A stretch of 64,000 bases of DNA from Zoroaster sp. YZ-2022 (GCA_029582265.1 CM055823.1:12155716-12219715), one strand, 5' to 3'; counted from the stretch's first letter, positions 41,701-53,740 are shown. The notes: a model not told the origin generated them from the letters alone. Made by a program: numbers and translations.

Positions 41701-44700
41701 CTATGCTTTTGAACAGCTCTCAACATGAATCAGCAGACAGCTGCTCATTGAGGTGTAAAAGCATGAATGAGTACAGGGCTGGTGTTACCACTGCTGTAAA
41801 AAGTTCAAATTGGGTATAAGCATTCTCAGAGTATACTGACTGGAATGTCGAATATAAAAAATTCTCAAAACCACTTCACTCCAAATGATGCAGTTTCACA
41901 GCGTTGCATATAAGGTACCCGAAAACTCCTTAGATTGTTTATGAACTACAGAAGCCTCAATTTAGTTTTAAATGTTTAATTTATTCAATACAATATTTTC
42001 AAGCTACACTGTAGTTCTTTGCATACATACAACACACATTATGTACTCACACTCTCCTTAGCAAGTAGCAACATACTGCCTGCCTTTTCTCTTAACAAAG
42101 CCGGAATACCAAGTATGACTGCGACAGAAGTTGCCTCTGAAACAATGTTTATAAAAGACCACATTTAGTACAAAATATAATCAATCATTTGACAAAAGCT
42201 TCTTATTTAAAGCCCCTCTACAATATTATTTTGGCAACTCTGATTGACTAACCATGCTTAAGTTTCACTCAAGTGCAAATGTGTTCACATTATGGATAAA
42301 AACCTAGAAAAACTGAAATGGTGATTGTCTGTAATGTTGAGGTGAATCACGCAAGACAGCAATTTCGCAGATTCTGTTTTTCTGCCTGAATCATATTTTC
42401 ATAATTTCTCTTAAATGTCTGCACTTCAGGCAGAATAACTTTAATATCACATAATCTTCACATCAATTAAGACTTGCTTACATTTATTTTATTCTGGAAT
42501 AGTGGAACTAATAATGTTGTATAGGGGCTTTAACTAGGTTTATCATCCTAAAACCAACTGACCTTTTCTAGCAATTTCATCCCGTTGCAGAGGGATGTTA
42601 TCCAGAGCCTTCTGGTGCAAGTCTTCCACCTCTTGTAGCCGACCCAAACAGCTTCAGGATGGCACTTTCATACTTCTTCAGGCCTTCGTCCAGAAGTTCT
42701 TCTACTCCAGCTCTTGTTCCCTGCAGTCTCTTGAACTCGATAACATCTGTTAATATCAAATCAAGAAAGAAAAAAAACATAAAATAAAATTACAAATCGA
42801 AATATGAAACCCACATTTGCTCTTTAGTTACAGGCCTGTTTACATGTAATGTCCACTTTATATTTAATCATTTTATTATTATTTCTGTATTTATTTGCTT
42901 TTTAGCACTGATTGACTGAATACATTTGTTTTCAAATGGAAGGATATAAAGCGCATAAAGTTAGTAGGCCTAGTAGTCTGCATTTCTTTATTTAATGAAA
43001 AACAGTAACAATTATATTTACATTTATTTTATGCAATTAAATTTTTCTAAGTCATTGACCAAGCTAAACAAATTTATCAAAACTAATGAAATAAAAAATA
43101 AAAACAATAGAAAATAATAGAAAATAATAAAGAAATAAAGAAACTGAAATAAAGAAATCAAATAAAGAATTGAGGAAATAAGGAAGTTAAATAAAGAAAT
43201 GAGTAAAAAAGGAAATTAAGAAATAATAAAAAACAAAAGCAAGATTATAATGTGGGTCATTCTCAACCTACAAACAGTGACAAAAACTAACACAATGGTG
43301 CGGTCTGATGTCATTGCGCAGGCATCTTCGGACGGAGAAAATCGGTTATTTTTACGAAGAAAAATAAGTATGCATGAAAGTGCAAATAATTTTGAGCCGT
43401 GTTTCCAGATACACTCTGGCAATAAATACCGCATTTGAAGGTATTTTGTAACTTGTTGTCTTGAGTTGTCGTGGAGTTGTATTGAGTTGTCGTGAAACCG
43501 TCGAGTTGACGCTAAATAGTGTGACCGAAAATAAGGCCTCAACTAATAAAACATTCACTTAATACAACGAAAACTGGACTTACCTTGCAGTTGATGACAT
43601 TCCTGAGTTCGTTGACATTATTTTGATGTTTGATGGCTTTGATGAATGCAAGATTGCAGTAGATTATGACAGCGTTCTAGCAAACAATATTGCTCTGCAC
43701 ACAATAAGCAATCGAACAATCCCACGTCGATACAATGGCGGCCAATAATGCAAACGTGGCGCGGTTCAATTTCAATGGTACCCGTTCAATGCATGGACAA
43801 TACGCGAACCGCAAACTACCAGTTGCATTCAACCAATAGGAACTTAGCAGTTGCATAACCGTACCAATTTAGTTTTTCTTAGTCGTATGACGAGACACAT
43901 TAGTCATTGACGAAGTAATAATGTTCCCATCCAGGCAAATTATTTGTGATTTTGTCACCAATTTGAAAGAAATAACATTCAATTATCACTGAATGAATCA
44001 AATGGTACACAAAATGTATCACAAAAAATTTTCATGACCATTTTCATATGAATTTAATACTACAAAAATGTTTAAAAATATGTGTTTATGAAAAAGATCA
44101 TAAGTCCAAATGACTTGAAATAAACCCCAGCGAAAATTCATTCTGAAAGCAATTATAAACTTGAAATAATCAAGTTTTGCTCATAACGAATGACTTATTT
44201 TTATTAGTCACAAACATCAGCAATGACTAACCTCAATTGGTCATTTGTGACTAAACATTAGTCCTACGTTGATTTAATTAGTCATTGAGACTTGACTAAT
44301 CTAAATTAGTCGTTTTGACTAATTTATGAGCACCAATGACTAACTTATGTTTACAGTGTACTGTCAGTACTAGTGTAAATGATTAACACGGTGACTGGCT
44401 TAGAATTTACAAAATAATAAACATCTTCAAATTGCAAAATATCATAACAATCCAACTCCCCAATGGCTACGTTTCTTGCCGCGTGAAAGCGAAACGTGAA
44501 AGTGATACTTGTTAGAATACAAGATTTCCTATCAGACTTGTATGACTCGTGACTCGGACTCGGACTCAAGTCCGACTCGAGCGAGTCCAACTCGAGTCAC
44601 ATTTTTTGATTAACAATGACTCGGACTCGAACTCAACCCTTCGAACTCGACTCTTTGGACTCGATGTTTGTGATTCGGACTCGACGGCAAAATGCCCCAA

Positions 44701-47700
44701 TATTCACTGTTTTAAAATAGTGAATATTTTGCAAAATATAGTGTTTTAAACAATGCGAACAGTTTTATAAAATTGATTCGGTGCATCCTATTCCGTTGTA
44801 GTAATGAGATTGGAATCGCTTATACACAACGGCTGCATGCAGGGGCGTAGCAAAGGCCTTTTTTGTAGAGGGGTGGAAGCCAATTTGCCGACTGACAAAA
44901 ATGAAAGAAAAATCGCCACAAAGACAAATGAAAAACCTACTTTCATAAGTTCACTGCAAATACGTGTTTTATATGTAATACCTTTTTATCTAAATTTACA
45001 TATTTCATTTACCAGTACCTCATGGTAATGCACGGGGTCCTTAAAAACAATTAAATTTAGTCATAAGCCGTGAGCAAAAATCAAAATCGTTTCTTAAAGT
45101 ATTTAAAACTGCAAGTATAATCGTATTCATGGGCGTCGATCGCTTACTTAGACGTGAGGGACATGAATGCAGTTTCTGATTCAGGATTTGGGGAATAATA
45201 TGAGCGCGCACAGCCTCCTCCCGCTTTTATACATCATGTTTGGGGAAAATAATTGCGATTGGTAAATTAGTTTTCTTGAAGTAATTTTTTTTAAATAGTT
45301 AAATAGTTAAATAAAAAATCTAGCTTGGACCGAGGGGGAGGCTCTGTGCACCTTCTTAATCCACCCATCTGCCAATAAGGGCGGATCTACAACCCACAAT
45401 TTCTGGGGCCAAATGCTGGATGGGGATATTCACGGCAGCGGGTCCAGGTCCCGCTTAGGAAGACACTTTGTATACATTACAACTAATATTAATAATGAAC
45501 TTGATATATATATTTTTATTACTTTTGGATATTACCGTTTTAACACTTCGTTGCATAAAATCAGTGTTGTTCATCTCATTTTATGTAATTCTTATGATTT
45601 ATTGATTAAAATGTTGATAATGTTACAGAATTAATTACAGAGTTAATAAAGACAAGTCTCCATGGTTAACAGAATGCATTTACAATTCGGTTAGACGTAC
45701 TAAAATTACTTAAATTACTTAAATATCTTAAGAGCCCTACTTTTCAAAACAAATCTTCCTATGCGCAGTATAAAAACAATCTTACATCCATTATTAGAAC
45801 AGCTAAAAAGAATTTTTTTTTCGAACAGTTCAATAGATAGAAAAATAATCTTAAGGGTACATGGAAGCTTTCATTAAGTAGATCCAAAACTAAATCTAAC
45901 CCATCTTATTTTGTACAAAATGGCGTGCGAATAGAAAATGATAAAGATATTGCTAGTTCCTTTAATAATTATTTTATCAATGTCGGTAATTATATAACAT
46001 TGCAAGAAAACTACTAATACCTGACCAATCTTTTGAGACCTTTCTTGGTAATGGTGACAGGTGTCCACATTCGTAATTTCTGGCCCCGATCACTGAAGCA
46101 GAAATTGCCATCGTTATTCTTAAACTCCCTTCTGGGAAAGCCCCTGGTTTTGATGGATTAAGTTCTTCAGTTATAAAAGAATCCAGGAATGCTTTAGCGA
46201 AGCCACTGACACTGTTATTCAACCAGTCATTTACGTCAGGGATTTTCCCCGACAGTTTAAAAATAGTTCAAGTTGTACCCGTATACAAAAATGGTAGCAA
46301 ACACGATTTTAGTAATTACAAACCTATTTCGATATTACCTGTGTTAGCTAAAGTATTTGAAAAAATTGTTTATACTCGTTTAACTTGCTTCATAAATAAG
46401 TACGGGTTGTTATCAGAATCGCAATATGGATTCAGAGCACAACGCTTCACTGAGTTAGCAATTACGAGTGTACTTAATAAAATTATTAATGCCATTGAAA
46501 ACAAGCAAATATCAATCGGTATTTTCCCAAGGCTTTTGATACTGTTAATTATGATATACTTCTTCATAAACTGGAACATATTGGTGTTCCCGGAATAGCC
46601 TTGGACTGGTTCAGGAGTTACTTATCACAAAGAAAACAAATTGTCTCATATAATTCATCAGATTCATTACATAACTCAATTTCTTGTGGAGTTCCTCAAG
46701 GTTCTGTACTGGGTCCTTTATTGTTCATTATTTATGTTAATGATATATGCAATTCGACTGATATGATTTCATTCTGTTTGTTTGCAGATGATACAAATCT
46801 ATTATATAACCACCACAATGTAGACATTGCTATTAATAATTTGAATATTGAACTTGTTAAGATAAGCAAATGGCTCTCATCCAATAAACTATCTGTAAAT
46901 CTACTTAAGACAATTATATAGTTTTTAGTACACGACAGAACAAATACAACCGCAATGCTAATATACGCATAAATGGTACTACATTGAACCAAGTAAGTAC
47001 ACAATTCTTAGGAATTGTTATTGTTGAGAATCTTTCTTGGAATAAATATATAGATATGTTGACCGGCAAAATCTCCAAAACATTGGTGTCATGAACAGAT
47101 TTAATTTTTTTCTATCTCAACATATTCTTTTAACGTTATATAATTCCCTCATTTTTCCATATATAAATAATGCTATATTAAATTGGGGTAGCTCAACTTC
47201 ACAATGTAATAAACTTTTTCTTCTACAGAAGAAAGCTGTTCAAATTATTACAAAAAGTGGGTACTTAGAACATACAGCTGCGATGTTTGCGTGAGTTAAA
47301 AGTTATTAAATTCAATGACCTATACAATCTAAATCTAGGCAAGTATAAAAATGGCCTCCTTCCTACTGATTTCAATGATTTTTGCACGCTATCTTCATTG
47401 GTACATACATATGGCACCCATGGTGCATCGAAGGGTAATCTTTACATTAATTATAACAGAACGTCATTATCTAAAAACAGTGTTTTCTCGTGGTATTATA
47501 TTTTGGAATCATCTTAAACTGGATCTAAAAAAAAAAACTCTTACGCTTGGTTCATTCTCAAAAAAACTTAAACAATACTTTTTAAATATGTATACGCAGT
47601 TTAAAAAATTTAAAAAAATTGATTCAAATTATTATCAAAATGTTATTATTGTTATGAATTATTTATTAGTCAGGTCTCACATGCCTGTTACATGTCCTTG

Positions 47701-48179
47701 TCATGTCTAAGTCTTTGTCTATCATAGGGGAAGATTTAAAAGCATTATGCTTCATTTTTCTCTACATGTTGGAAATACTGCCAAGTTTCAATGTATAAAT
47801 CCTGTCAAACTGTAATTTACACTTAACATAATATTGTCTACTGTGCTTAATAATCTGTGATGTACTGTTGTACTCAATATGGATTAAGTTGTTGCCAACA
47901 TGGAAATAAATGTGTGACATTGTATTGTCGCGACGAACACACACAAAAAAGAGTAAATTATTACGTCGGAAACGCTCTATATACTTTTATAGCTAAATTC
48001 AAAACTTCACTACGAAGGCAATGTATGAAGGAAACTGCCCGCTTGGGGAAACTAACCTGATCGTAACTTTCGGCCCATTTATCGTAGAATTGCTGCACAG
48101 CTTGTGAGGAGTCAATCCCCGTCGCCATTTTATGAATGAGACGAAGCTGGGTCTCTACGTCTCTCACTGTTGTGTCCAT
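32560..48179 (-). CDS. METTL27: METTL27/WBSCR27-like methyltransferase, five exons
   Basis: Five minus-strand exons with GT-AG junctions and matching phases give a predicted product of about 224 residues, close to the vertebrate protein. Exon 1 carries SSQAVQQFYDKWAESYDQ; exon 2 the S-adenosylmethionine motif I (HIVDCAAGTGRVGQQ); exon 3 the motif II region (FKRIDAVDFSQKCLD); exon 4 DGLICVGALSIGHLK; exon 5 GGWMVFSLSW and the C-terminal strand. This is the class I Rossmann methyltransferase order. Substrate unknown. The start has an ACCATGG context. Introns: 34817-48056 (13.2 kb, full of transposons), 33988-34693, 33569-33848, 32757-33475. One donor (GATG|GTTCGT) is weak. Confidence 0.85.
33185..33290 (-). 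mobile_element. tRNA-derived SINE fragment
   Basis: Minus-strand B-box-like AGGTTCGAGTCCCACTCGGAC followed by a tail. A related plus-strand copy (AGGTTCGAATCCCACTCGG) lies at about 57124. Lies in METTL27-like intron 4. Confidence 0.5.
33476..33568 (-). CDS. METTL27: METTL27-like exon 4
   Basis: 93 nt, acceptor TTACAG and donor AAAAAG|GTATGA. HYDGLICVGALSIGHL is the strand-4/motif IV region. Confidence 0.87.
33849..33987 (-). CDS. METTL27: METTL27-like exon 3
   Basis: 139 nt, phase 0 to 1. LARLGFKRIDAVDFSQ is the acidic motif II loop that holds the ribose. The donor is non-ideal (GATG|GTTCGT) but the phase fits exon 4. Confidence 0.85.
34694..34816 (-). CDS. METTL27: METTL27-like exon 2 (SAM motif I)
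   Basis: 41 codons, phase 0-0, acceptor TTTTTAG and donor CAG|GTATGT. Contains HIVDCAAGTGRVG, the glycine-rich SAM loop. Confidence 0.88.
34850..36200. repeat. Intron repeats: GGTCTC-rich block, palindrome, GTGAAA-rich block
   Basis: About 34975-35060 is rich in GGTCTCGG. About 35155-35393 forms an imperfect palindrome (TTTGACATAATCTG arm and ATTATGTCAAAAG arm, with a GTTGCTATATCA-type inner pair). About 35870-36110 has degenerate CCGTGAAAATGCCATGAA units. No coding sequence. Confidence 0.55.
38119..38294. repeat. Near-perfect ~175-bp palindrome
   Basis: Arms AAGACTTTGTATTGCGG... and ...CCCGTAATACAAAAGTCTT enclose GTATCATGCAGCTTTAAA on both sides, with a short loop near 38197-38205. A foldback MITE or hairpin. 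Confidence 0.85.
38654..40925. mobile_element. 2.27-kb hAT-type element, perfect 8-bp TSD
   Basis: Starts TAGGGCTGTGCC and ends GCACACCGCTA. AACTATAA flanks it on both sides (38646-38653 and 40926-40933). Subterminal GGGTATCCGG/ACCCGTAAACG repeats match the 384-bp copy at 51574-51957. No hAT transposase seen; a reverse-transcriptase fragment is nested inside. Confidence 0.85.
40198..40635 (+). pseudogene. Reverse-transcriptase fragment, YLDDF type (DIRS- or Gypsy-like)
   Basis: A 145-codon open frame with VVAYLDDFLIKIENTREACK followed by FNYLFYFMVSIYINCSKMD and SPSQTITCIGILIHT. The YLDDF catalytic box and the spacing to a GIxI strand fit the palm domain of DIRS-like or related elements. No other element domains around it. 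It lies inside the 2.27-kb hAT-type element. Confidence 0.65.
42051..42136 (-). pseudogene. Host-like exon C of an unrecognised gene
   Basis: 86 nt between a GTTTCAG acceptor and an AGT|GTGAGT donor, coding ATSVAVILGIPALLREKAGS. In phase with exon B. Confidence 0.5.
42563..42746 (-). pseudogene. Host-like exon B, with one-base frameshift
   Basis: 184 nt between a TTAACAG acceptor and AAAAG|GTCAGT donor. The first part codes DVIEFKRLQGTRAGVEELLD and on to YESAILKLFG. A single-base indel near 42655 then shifts frame into LQEVEDLHQKALDNIPLQRD. The protein-like quality on both sides of the indel argues for a once-real gene. Family not recognised. It lies inside the 6.65-kb inverted-repeat element. 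An upstream donor (GCAAG|GTAAGT at 43584) could end an exon A, but its phase does not clearly fit. Confidence 0.5.
44360..45640. other. Non-coding, with ACTCGG-rich repeat
   Basis: About 44545-44680 is a dense GACTCGGACTCGA-type repeat. A GGGGCGTAGCAAAGG repeat piece lies at about 44840. No gene seen. Confidence 0.45.
45640..47720 (+). mobile_element. LINE (non-LTR retrotransposon), decayed
   Basis: Linker and RT pieces in several frames: PLTECIYN-like start near 45660; KIVQVVPVYKNGS-like and ILPVLAKVFEKIVYTRL near 46330; SYLSQRKQIVSYNSSDS, ISCGVPQGSVLGPLLFIIYVNDI and FADDTNLLY (catalytic box) in 46601-46921; and a C-terminal NWGSSTSQCNKLFLLQKKAV. The order is that of CR1/L2-type LINEs. Frames are broken in at least five places. 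Lies in METTL27-like intron 1. Confidence 0.85.
48057..48179 (-). CDS. METTL27: METTL27-like exon 1
   Basis: 41 codons from ATG 48179 to the donor CAG|GTTAGT, ending AESYDQ in phase 0. It joins exon 2, which opens VYDNANYNGP. Confidence 0.82.
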
Positions 48180-48513
48180 GGTGACGTCTATGATGTCCAC
48201 TTTAGATGGGAACACTACTGATGAGAGCAAGAGACAGTTTCACCTGGTTATCAGCAGGATTCCTCCCAAAAAAACTTTGCGTTGAGGGGTCGTGTTAAAC
48301 TGTTAAATGACTTACTTATCAGCAAATTCCAAATCTGGGTCACCCCACAGTGCATTATTTGTTGAATTCAAGGTCTTGTTTGTATTACTACTTAGTTATA
48401 TCATCTGGATTTAAAGATGCATTATTATTGATATTTTTACCGGTAATTGAGTTCGGAAATGGGATCGTTAATATATTTCAAATAATTGACTGAAACAGGT
48501 ATACCATGAGCTG

Positions 48514-50836
48514 TAGGCCGGTTCAGATTTCACTTTTTTCTTTTTAATTTTTTGGCTAAAATAAGGTGTAAGTTGGTATAATGAACCTTGAAAGGCAAGT
48601 GATGGATGATTTTATGTAAAGCATCACTGCTGAAGAAAATATAAAACCTTTGAAAATTATAGGGATTATAACATGGGTAAAAATTTGAGGTCAAAGGTCA
48701 AAAATGGTAATTTTTTACCAATACGCATAGTATAGCTGTATTTAAGGTACCAGCTGCAGCGTTGCTAAAGCAAATTTGAGTGCTTTGTAAACTACAGAGA
48801 TAACACTGGATAAAATTTGGGGTCAAAGGTAAACAAATTGCATAGGCCTTTATTGTATTTTGACCAATATGCATAAATTTACAAGTACATCCTGCTGCCG
48901 ACATATTGGCTCGATTTTATGCAAAGCAGTACTGGTGAATGTTTTAGTGCCATTGGGTTCATAACATAGGTCACAATTCGGGGTCAAAGATCAAACAATT
49001 ACAAAGTATAACAAAGTATTTGAAAGAGTGATGATTACAGTATTTCTTCAGAAGCTGATTGGTATAATTTCATGGATCGGGGTGCTTCTACGATCAGGGA
49101 TGCTTTTGCCAAACTGTCAAATCGTCTCCTGTTGAACTCCACTACTCACTTCGAGAAGCTTGCTGTTGAGGGTCAGCAGTAATGATGTTTGCAAAGTCAT
49201 CAGCTTCTGATATGCCCCTGAAGTCTATGATGTTAGGAACGCGAAGTAATTTACCAGAGACGAACACGAACACGAGGCAGAACACCAGAGACGAACACGG
49301 CCAGGGTTTCCTGAGCTGCATTGTACTCCAATTGTAAACGTCCTTTACCATCTTTTCATCCGAGTGGTTTCCAAGGTGGTTTCTCAAGACATTTATCCAT
49401 AGATATTTAATACAACCTTTGGCGAACTACATGTACCATCCTCATCCAGCGTGTTGTAGACTTTGATATGAAAAAAAAGTCATTTAGGTCTCCTCCAGCC
49501 TTGATCACAGAAGAATACTTTTTATATTGATTAACATGCAAGTGAAAACGTTAAAGGTTGATTTGAATCAAATTTATACAAACAATTTTCTCATACATGA
49601 TGATCAATCTGGATATTGCTAAAATGTATAGGCAATATATAAAAACCATACTAATTTACTGCAAAACCATTAAGTTACTAGTAATAAATGGCCTAAAGCA
49701 CTACAGTTGACCTTTGACCACGAATACCATGTTTATGACCCCTGTGGTTTCTACAGCACTAAAATTTTCTTCAGCAGTGCTGCTTTTCATAAAAATCAGA
49801 CCAAAATGTATGCAGTAGGTACTTTAAATACAACCTATGCTGTGCGTATTTGTCAAAATTTACCATTTGTGACCTTTGACGCAAGATTTTGACCCATGTT
49901 ATGACCCCTATGATTTCCAAAAGGCATATGTCTTCAGCAGTGATGCTTTGTATAAAACCACTCACTCACCTTTCAAGGGTTATTATACCAACTTACAGCC
50001 AGTGTTGTAGTGCCTAGATGCTCGGCCTTGGCCTTAAGACCGCATTTTATGGCTTCGGCCTTGGCCTTAAAGACAAAAGCCTTGGCCTTGAGGATAAGTG
50101 CCTTGGAAATTTCATTCAAGGCCGCTCAAGGCTGATACATTTTCGCTGATACACACTGAATTAACTTGTCTTATTCATACAATCATAAGTTTTTTATGAT
50201 TATCTAGGCATTACACATTTGCAAAGGTAATGGTAATAAGTCTTTGTCTATAATAACCTATCCTGGGATAACTCGAAAAGTGGCTCAATTACTGATAAAA
50301 TGTAAGTGGAGATTTCATAAACATTACATAATCGCTGACTCAGTTTGACGTTAGCCGAATAGATTTCCTATTTTCTCATTGTTACTACTATACCAAAGTG
50401 TGTAGACTGAATGGCAAATAAATATTAGTTTCTTTGTTGTTACATGTATACCAGTGATTTGTAAAGATGTGACTTGTTTTATAATAATAATCGTGACCTT
50501 GGCCTTGAGGGTCCCGGTCTTGGCCTTGAGGTTCCTGGTCTTGGCCTTGATGGTAAAAAAGCCTTGACCTTGAGGGTCCCGGCTGTGGCATTGTGGGTCC
50601 AGGCCTTGGCCTTGAGGGTCCTGGCCTTCGCTCCAACACTGTTTACAGCTTATTTTAGCATAAAACCCTAATTCCCCCATTATTGAGAAGTCACATGACT
50701 TTAGAGATCTTGAGGGACCATACCCCATTGTCCGAGACCAAAACGGATATGATTTCTGAAATTCTCACATGCAAAACCATGGGAAACCAAGAAGTATGGT
50801 ACAAAAATTGCAAAATGTGAAATCTGAACCGGCCTA
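48514..50836. mobile_element. 2.3-kb foldback element with nested hAT MITE
   Basis: Ends TAGGCCGGTTCAGATTTCAC and its exact reverse complement. The left arm (48514-about 49000) matches the right arm, which is split into about 49690-49999 and 50642-50836 by the MITE at 50000-50641. The left arm lacks about 110 bp present on the right. The centre (49000-49690) shows no recognisable transposase. Confidence 0.75.
50000..50641. mobile_element. 642-bp hAT-like MITE with CCTTGGCCTTGAGG repeats
   Basis: Terminal CAGTGTTG / CAACACTG inverted repeats, with 8-bp flanks CTTACAGC and TTTACAGC (one mismatch). The inside is a degenerate array of TTGGCCTTGAGGGTCC. It interrupts the right arm of the surrounding foldback, so it is the younger insertion. 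Confidence 0.85.
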
Positions 50837-51573
50837 ATGAGCAGTATTAAATGTTTGTCCAACAATAACATCCATTGAGAGGAGCTTTTGTTTTCATAAA
50901 AGGAATACTAAAACAACAATCACAACAGTAAGAGTTGACACGAAAAAAGCCTAACCCAGACATTTTAGTTGATAACCATTTTTTCAGATATCTTTATAGG
51001 CCCTATGGCTGTCATGAACCCACAAAAAAATTCAACCACATTTTTCCTTTTTTATTAACCTTAACCCTATCAAGCCTGGGGATATAAACGATTGCCATGG
51101 CAACCATGAAGACTCAATATCGTTGATTTTTTTTAATGGGGGTGCCAGCGAATAAAATATACTTGGAATGGCATAGTCCATCAGACCCATCATTAGATTC
51201 CACAATATTGGTCATACGAACAACATGGCAGTTTCCTGGCAAGCTGTGTGATCAAATATCGCAGAAAATCTACACATGTAGCCTAAGGAAAGGGATATAG
51301 TTATTGCCCTCTGCATTATATAAATTATATTTGACAACCATTTACAACCAAACTTATAAGTTCGTCTCTTGTTTGAGCAATGATTTTGTGATCCCCTTAC
51401 TGACATTTCCAATTAATTCCCATTGGAAATCCTATTAAAATTAATAGATGAACAAAATCACAACTTATTGTTTTTTACACAAGCTTGCTTGTAACGGACC
51501 CGCACAAACCACCACCATTATGCAAAGTTGCAAACCACAAGTTCCACGATTCTTTGAATCAACCACTCACAGT

Positions 51574-51957
51574 TAGGGCTGTGCCGGGTATCCGAATACC
51601 CGACCGAAACGGTCATTACCCGGTTCCATTTTCCGGTTCCAATTACCCGTAAACGACTTTTTAAAATTCGGACTTAACATTTGAGCAGTGCAAACAGAAA
51701 TCTGTGACTCTTGAACAATGCACTTTTACAGACAATTATCTTTAAATTCAAGAGATTACACTCCAATAAAGAAAAGATCGATAGTATGGTATCCTCTGTA
51801 TTATAAAAGTAAATTTGTTACCATTTACAGTACATGTATTTGTATACCTCCGGAGGCATGTTTTCAACAAAAATGAAAACGGGTATCCGGCCGGGTATCC
51901 GATATTTCCTGATTTCGGGTATCCGGTTCCAAAATTATCCGAAAACGCACAGCCCTA
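51574..51957. mobile_element. 384-bp hAT-like MITE
   Basis: TAGGGCTGTGC / GCACAGCCCTA ends with GGGTATCCG subterminal repeats. A deletion derivative of the 38654-40925 family. The flanks share TCACAGT, slightly offset. Confidence 0.8.
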
Positions 51958-52089
51958 CAGTCACAGTTACACGTAACTGATGACGACTGCCCGCAATTGA
52001 AACATGATAGCACTGCTGTAGCTACCCAATGATCTGCAAAAATATTCCTAAATCTCTCTCAACCAATTCCACATTCTGATCCAATGGCC

Positions 52090-53740
52090 AAATTGGTAAC
52101 TGTATTCGCCCAACAAAACTGATTCATAGATCCCTCAATTGCACCCACATTTGTCCGATATCACCATAACAAAATTGCAATTTGAAAAGCACCAGTCTAT
52201 CATGGACATGAGTCTCATTTTGATTGCTATTCTTCTTCGAGTCCGTAGCAATCTCAGATGTCGTTCTGCCAGTATCGAGCACAGGCCACAGCTGATGGGG
52301 TAGGTTCTGCCAGATCTTCTGGGCTGCACCGGCACATTCCAGCAGGTGGGACATGGTCTGCACCAATCCACAACTGCATGTGTCTTCTGTTGTGTAGTTC
52401 CAGGCTTTCATCAGTGCTTTGCACCTCCCCTGTTCCACCCACAGTCTATTTACTGACTTTCAAGTTACCCATCCAAGGTCATGACCACTAGCAAGGCTTT
52501 CAGTGGGTGTAACTCCTCGATCCAACCATTCAGGAGCTCGGATGTCGTAGCGTTGCCATTCATCTTTCCAGATGTTGGTTCTTGCTTCTTGTTTGGTCGT
52601 CTGGAGACGCAGGACCGTCTGCACGAAGCTGGATCTGGATCGGAGCCTGCGGGGAGGTGCTACATGGCCATGCAAGGGGTGCCTGATGTCTATCTCCTGC
52701 GTTCTCCGTTCGTCTTGGGCGATAACAGATCGTCTGATGTGGGGGGTGAGATGCCTGCTAGGGCATAGATGCACGGGACAGGTGTTGTCTTAATGCATCC
52801 CGTGATGATGCGGCAGGTGTCATTTAGGGCTGTGTCGACCAGTTTGGTGTGGCGTGATCGGCTCCAGCTTGAGCAGGCATACTCCGCTGTGGAGAAACAC
52901 AGTGCCATGGCAGTTGCACGGATTGTTGGTGGATCTGCACCCCACTTAGAGTTGACTAACTTGCGCAGGATGTTATTGCTGGTGTTAACCTTGGCTTTGG
53001 TGTTCTTGAGGTGGTTCTTAAAAGAGAGAGTCCTGTCGAGTGTAACACCAAGATACACGGGGTTGGGATGGTTGGAGAGTTTATGGCCATCCCACGAGAC
53101 GTTCAGTTCTTTTTTCGCGTCTCGATTCCTCAAGTGAAAGCTGCATAGTTGGGTTTTTGATGGGTTGGGTTTCAGGTGGTTGTTATTGTAGTAGCTTGAC
53201 ATCTCTTGGAGGGCGCTTTCAAGGACAGACTCGATCTTCTGGAAGTCTTCTTGTTGGGTGGTGATGCAGAGGTCATCAGCATAGATGAAACGCTGGCATT
53301 CTGGGGGTAATGGCTGGTCATTTGTGTATATATTGAAAAGGAGGGGGCCAGTACGCTTGTGGTAGGCCATTCTTCTGGGCTTTCCATTTGCTCCTCTGGT
53401 CATTCAACTGGATATAGAAAGTACCTGTTATTAAGGAGGCTTTTGATGACTTCGCACAAGCTCAGGTCACCAGTCATGTCCAGTATTTTCTTGACCATTG
53501 TGCGGTGCTGGACAGTGTCGTAGGCAGCAGAGAGATCTACGAAGATTGCTCCGGTTATTAGTTTGGACTCAAAACCATCCTCGATGTGTTGGGTGAGGTT
53601 GAGTAGCTGTCCAGCACAGGAGCAGCCAGGGCGGAAACCAGCTTGATCTTTGGTCAGCTTGGAGTCTATAAGGGGCATGAGGCGTTGGAGTAGTAGCCTC
53701 TCATAGAGCTTGCTATTGACTTGTGTACTTTAAAACCGAG
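52090..53740 (-). mobile_element. LINE (Jockey/I-like RT), decayed
   Basis: The 5' part is at the right: KDQAGFRPGCSCAGQLLNLT and GAIFVDLSAAYDTVQHRTM (53400-53678). Then FIYADDLCITTQ with the catalytic ADD box, LKPNPSKTQLCSFHLRN, and NPVYLGVTLDRTLSFKNHL (52690-53403). A C-terminal CSCGLVQTMSHLLECAGA zinc-knuckle-like region (52124-52438) closes it. Frameshifts separate the pieces; 5'-truncated (no endonuclease domain seen). Confidence 0.88.

Larger units (their letters stand above)
37705..44358. mobile_element. 6.65-kb inverted-repeat element, TA-flanked (mariner-like ends)
   Basis: Left end CACTGTAAACATAA at 37705 and right end TTATGTTTACAGTG ending 44358, both flanked by TA. Each end continues into arrays of ATTAGTCA/TGACTAAT spaced irregularly (37720-37970 and about 43870-44350). 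No mariner transposase found inside. It carries a nested hAT element (38654-40925), a palindrome and host-like exons. Alternatively two solo MITEs in opposite orientation. Confidence 0.55.

Noticed and set aside
44549..44749. Arg/Asp/Ser-rich frame
   Set aside because: Derived from the ACTCGGACTCGA repeat block.
49142..49387. 81-codon minus-strand frame (NHSDEKMVKDVYNWSTMQL)
   Set aside because: The start looks protein-like, but it contains a local CTCTGGTGTTCTGCC/GTGTTCGTGTTCGTC repeat, sits in the centre of a foldback element and matches no family I know. It could be a transposon remnant.
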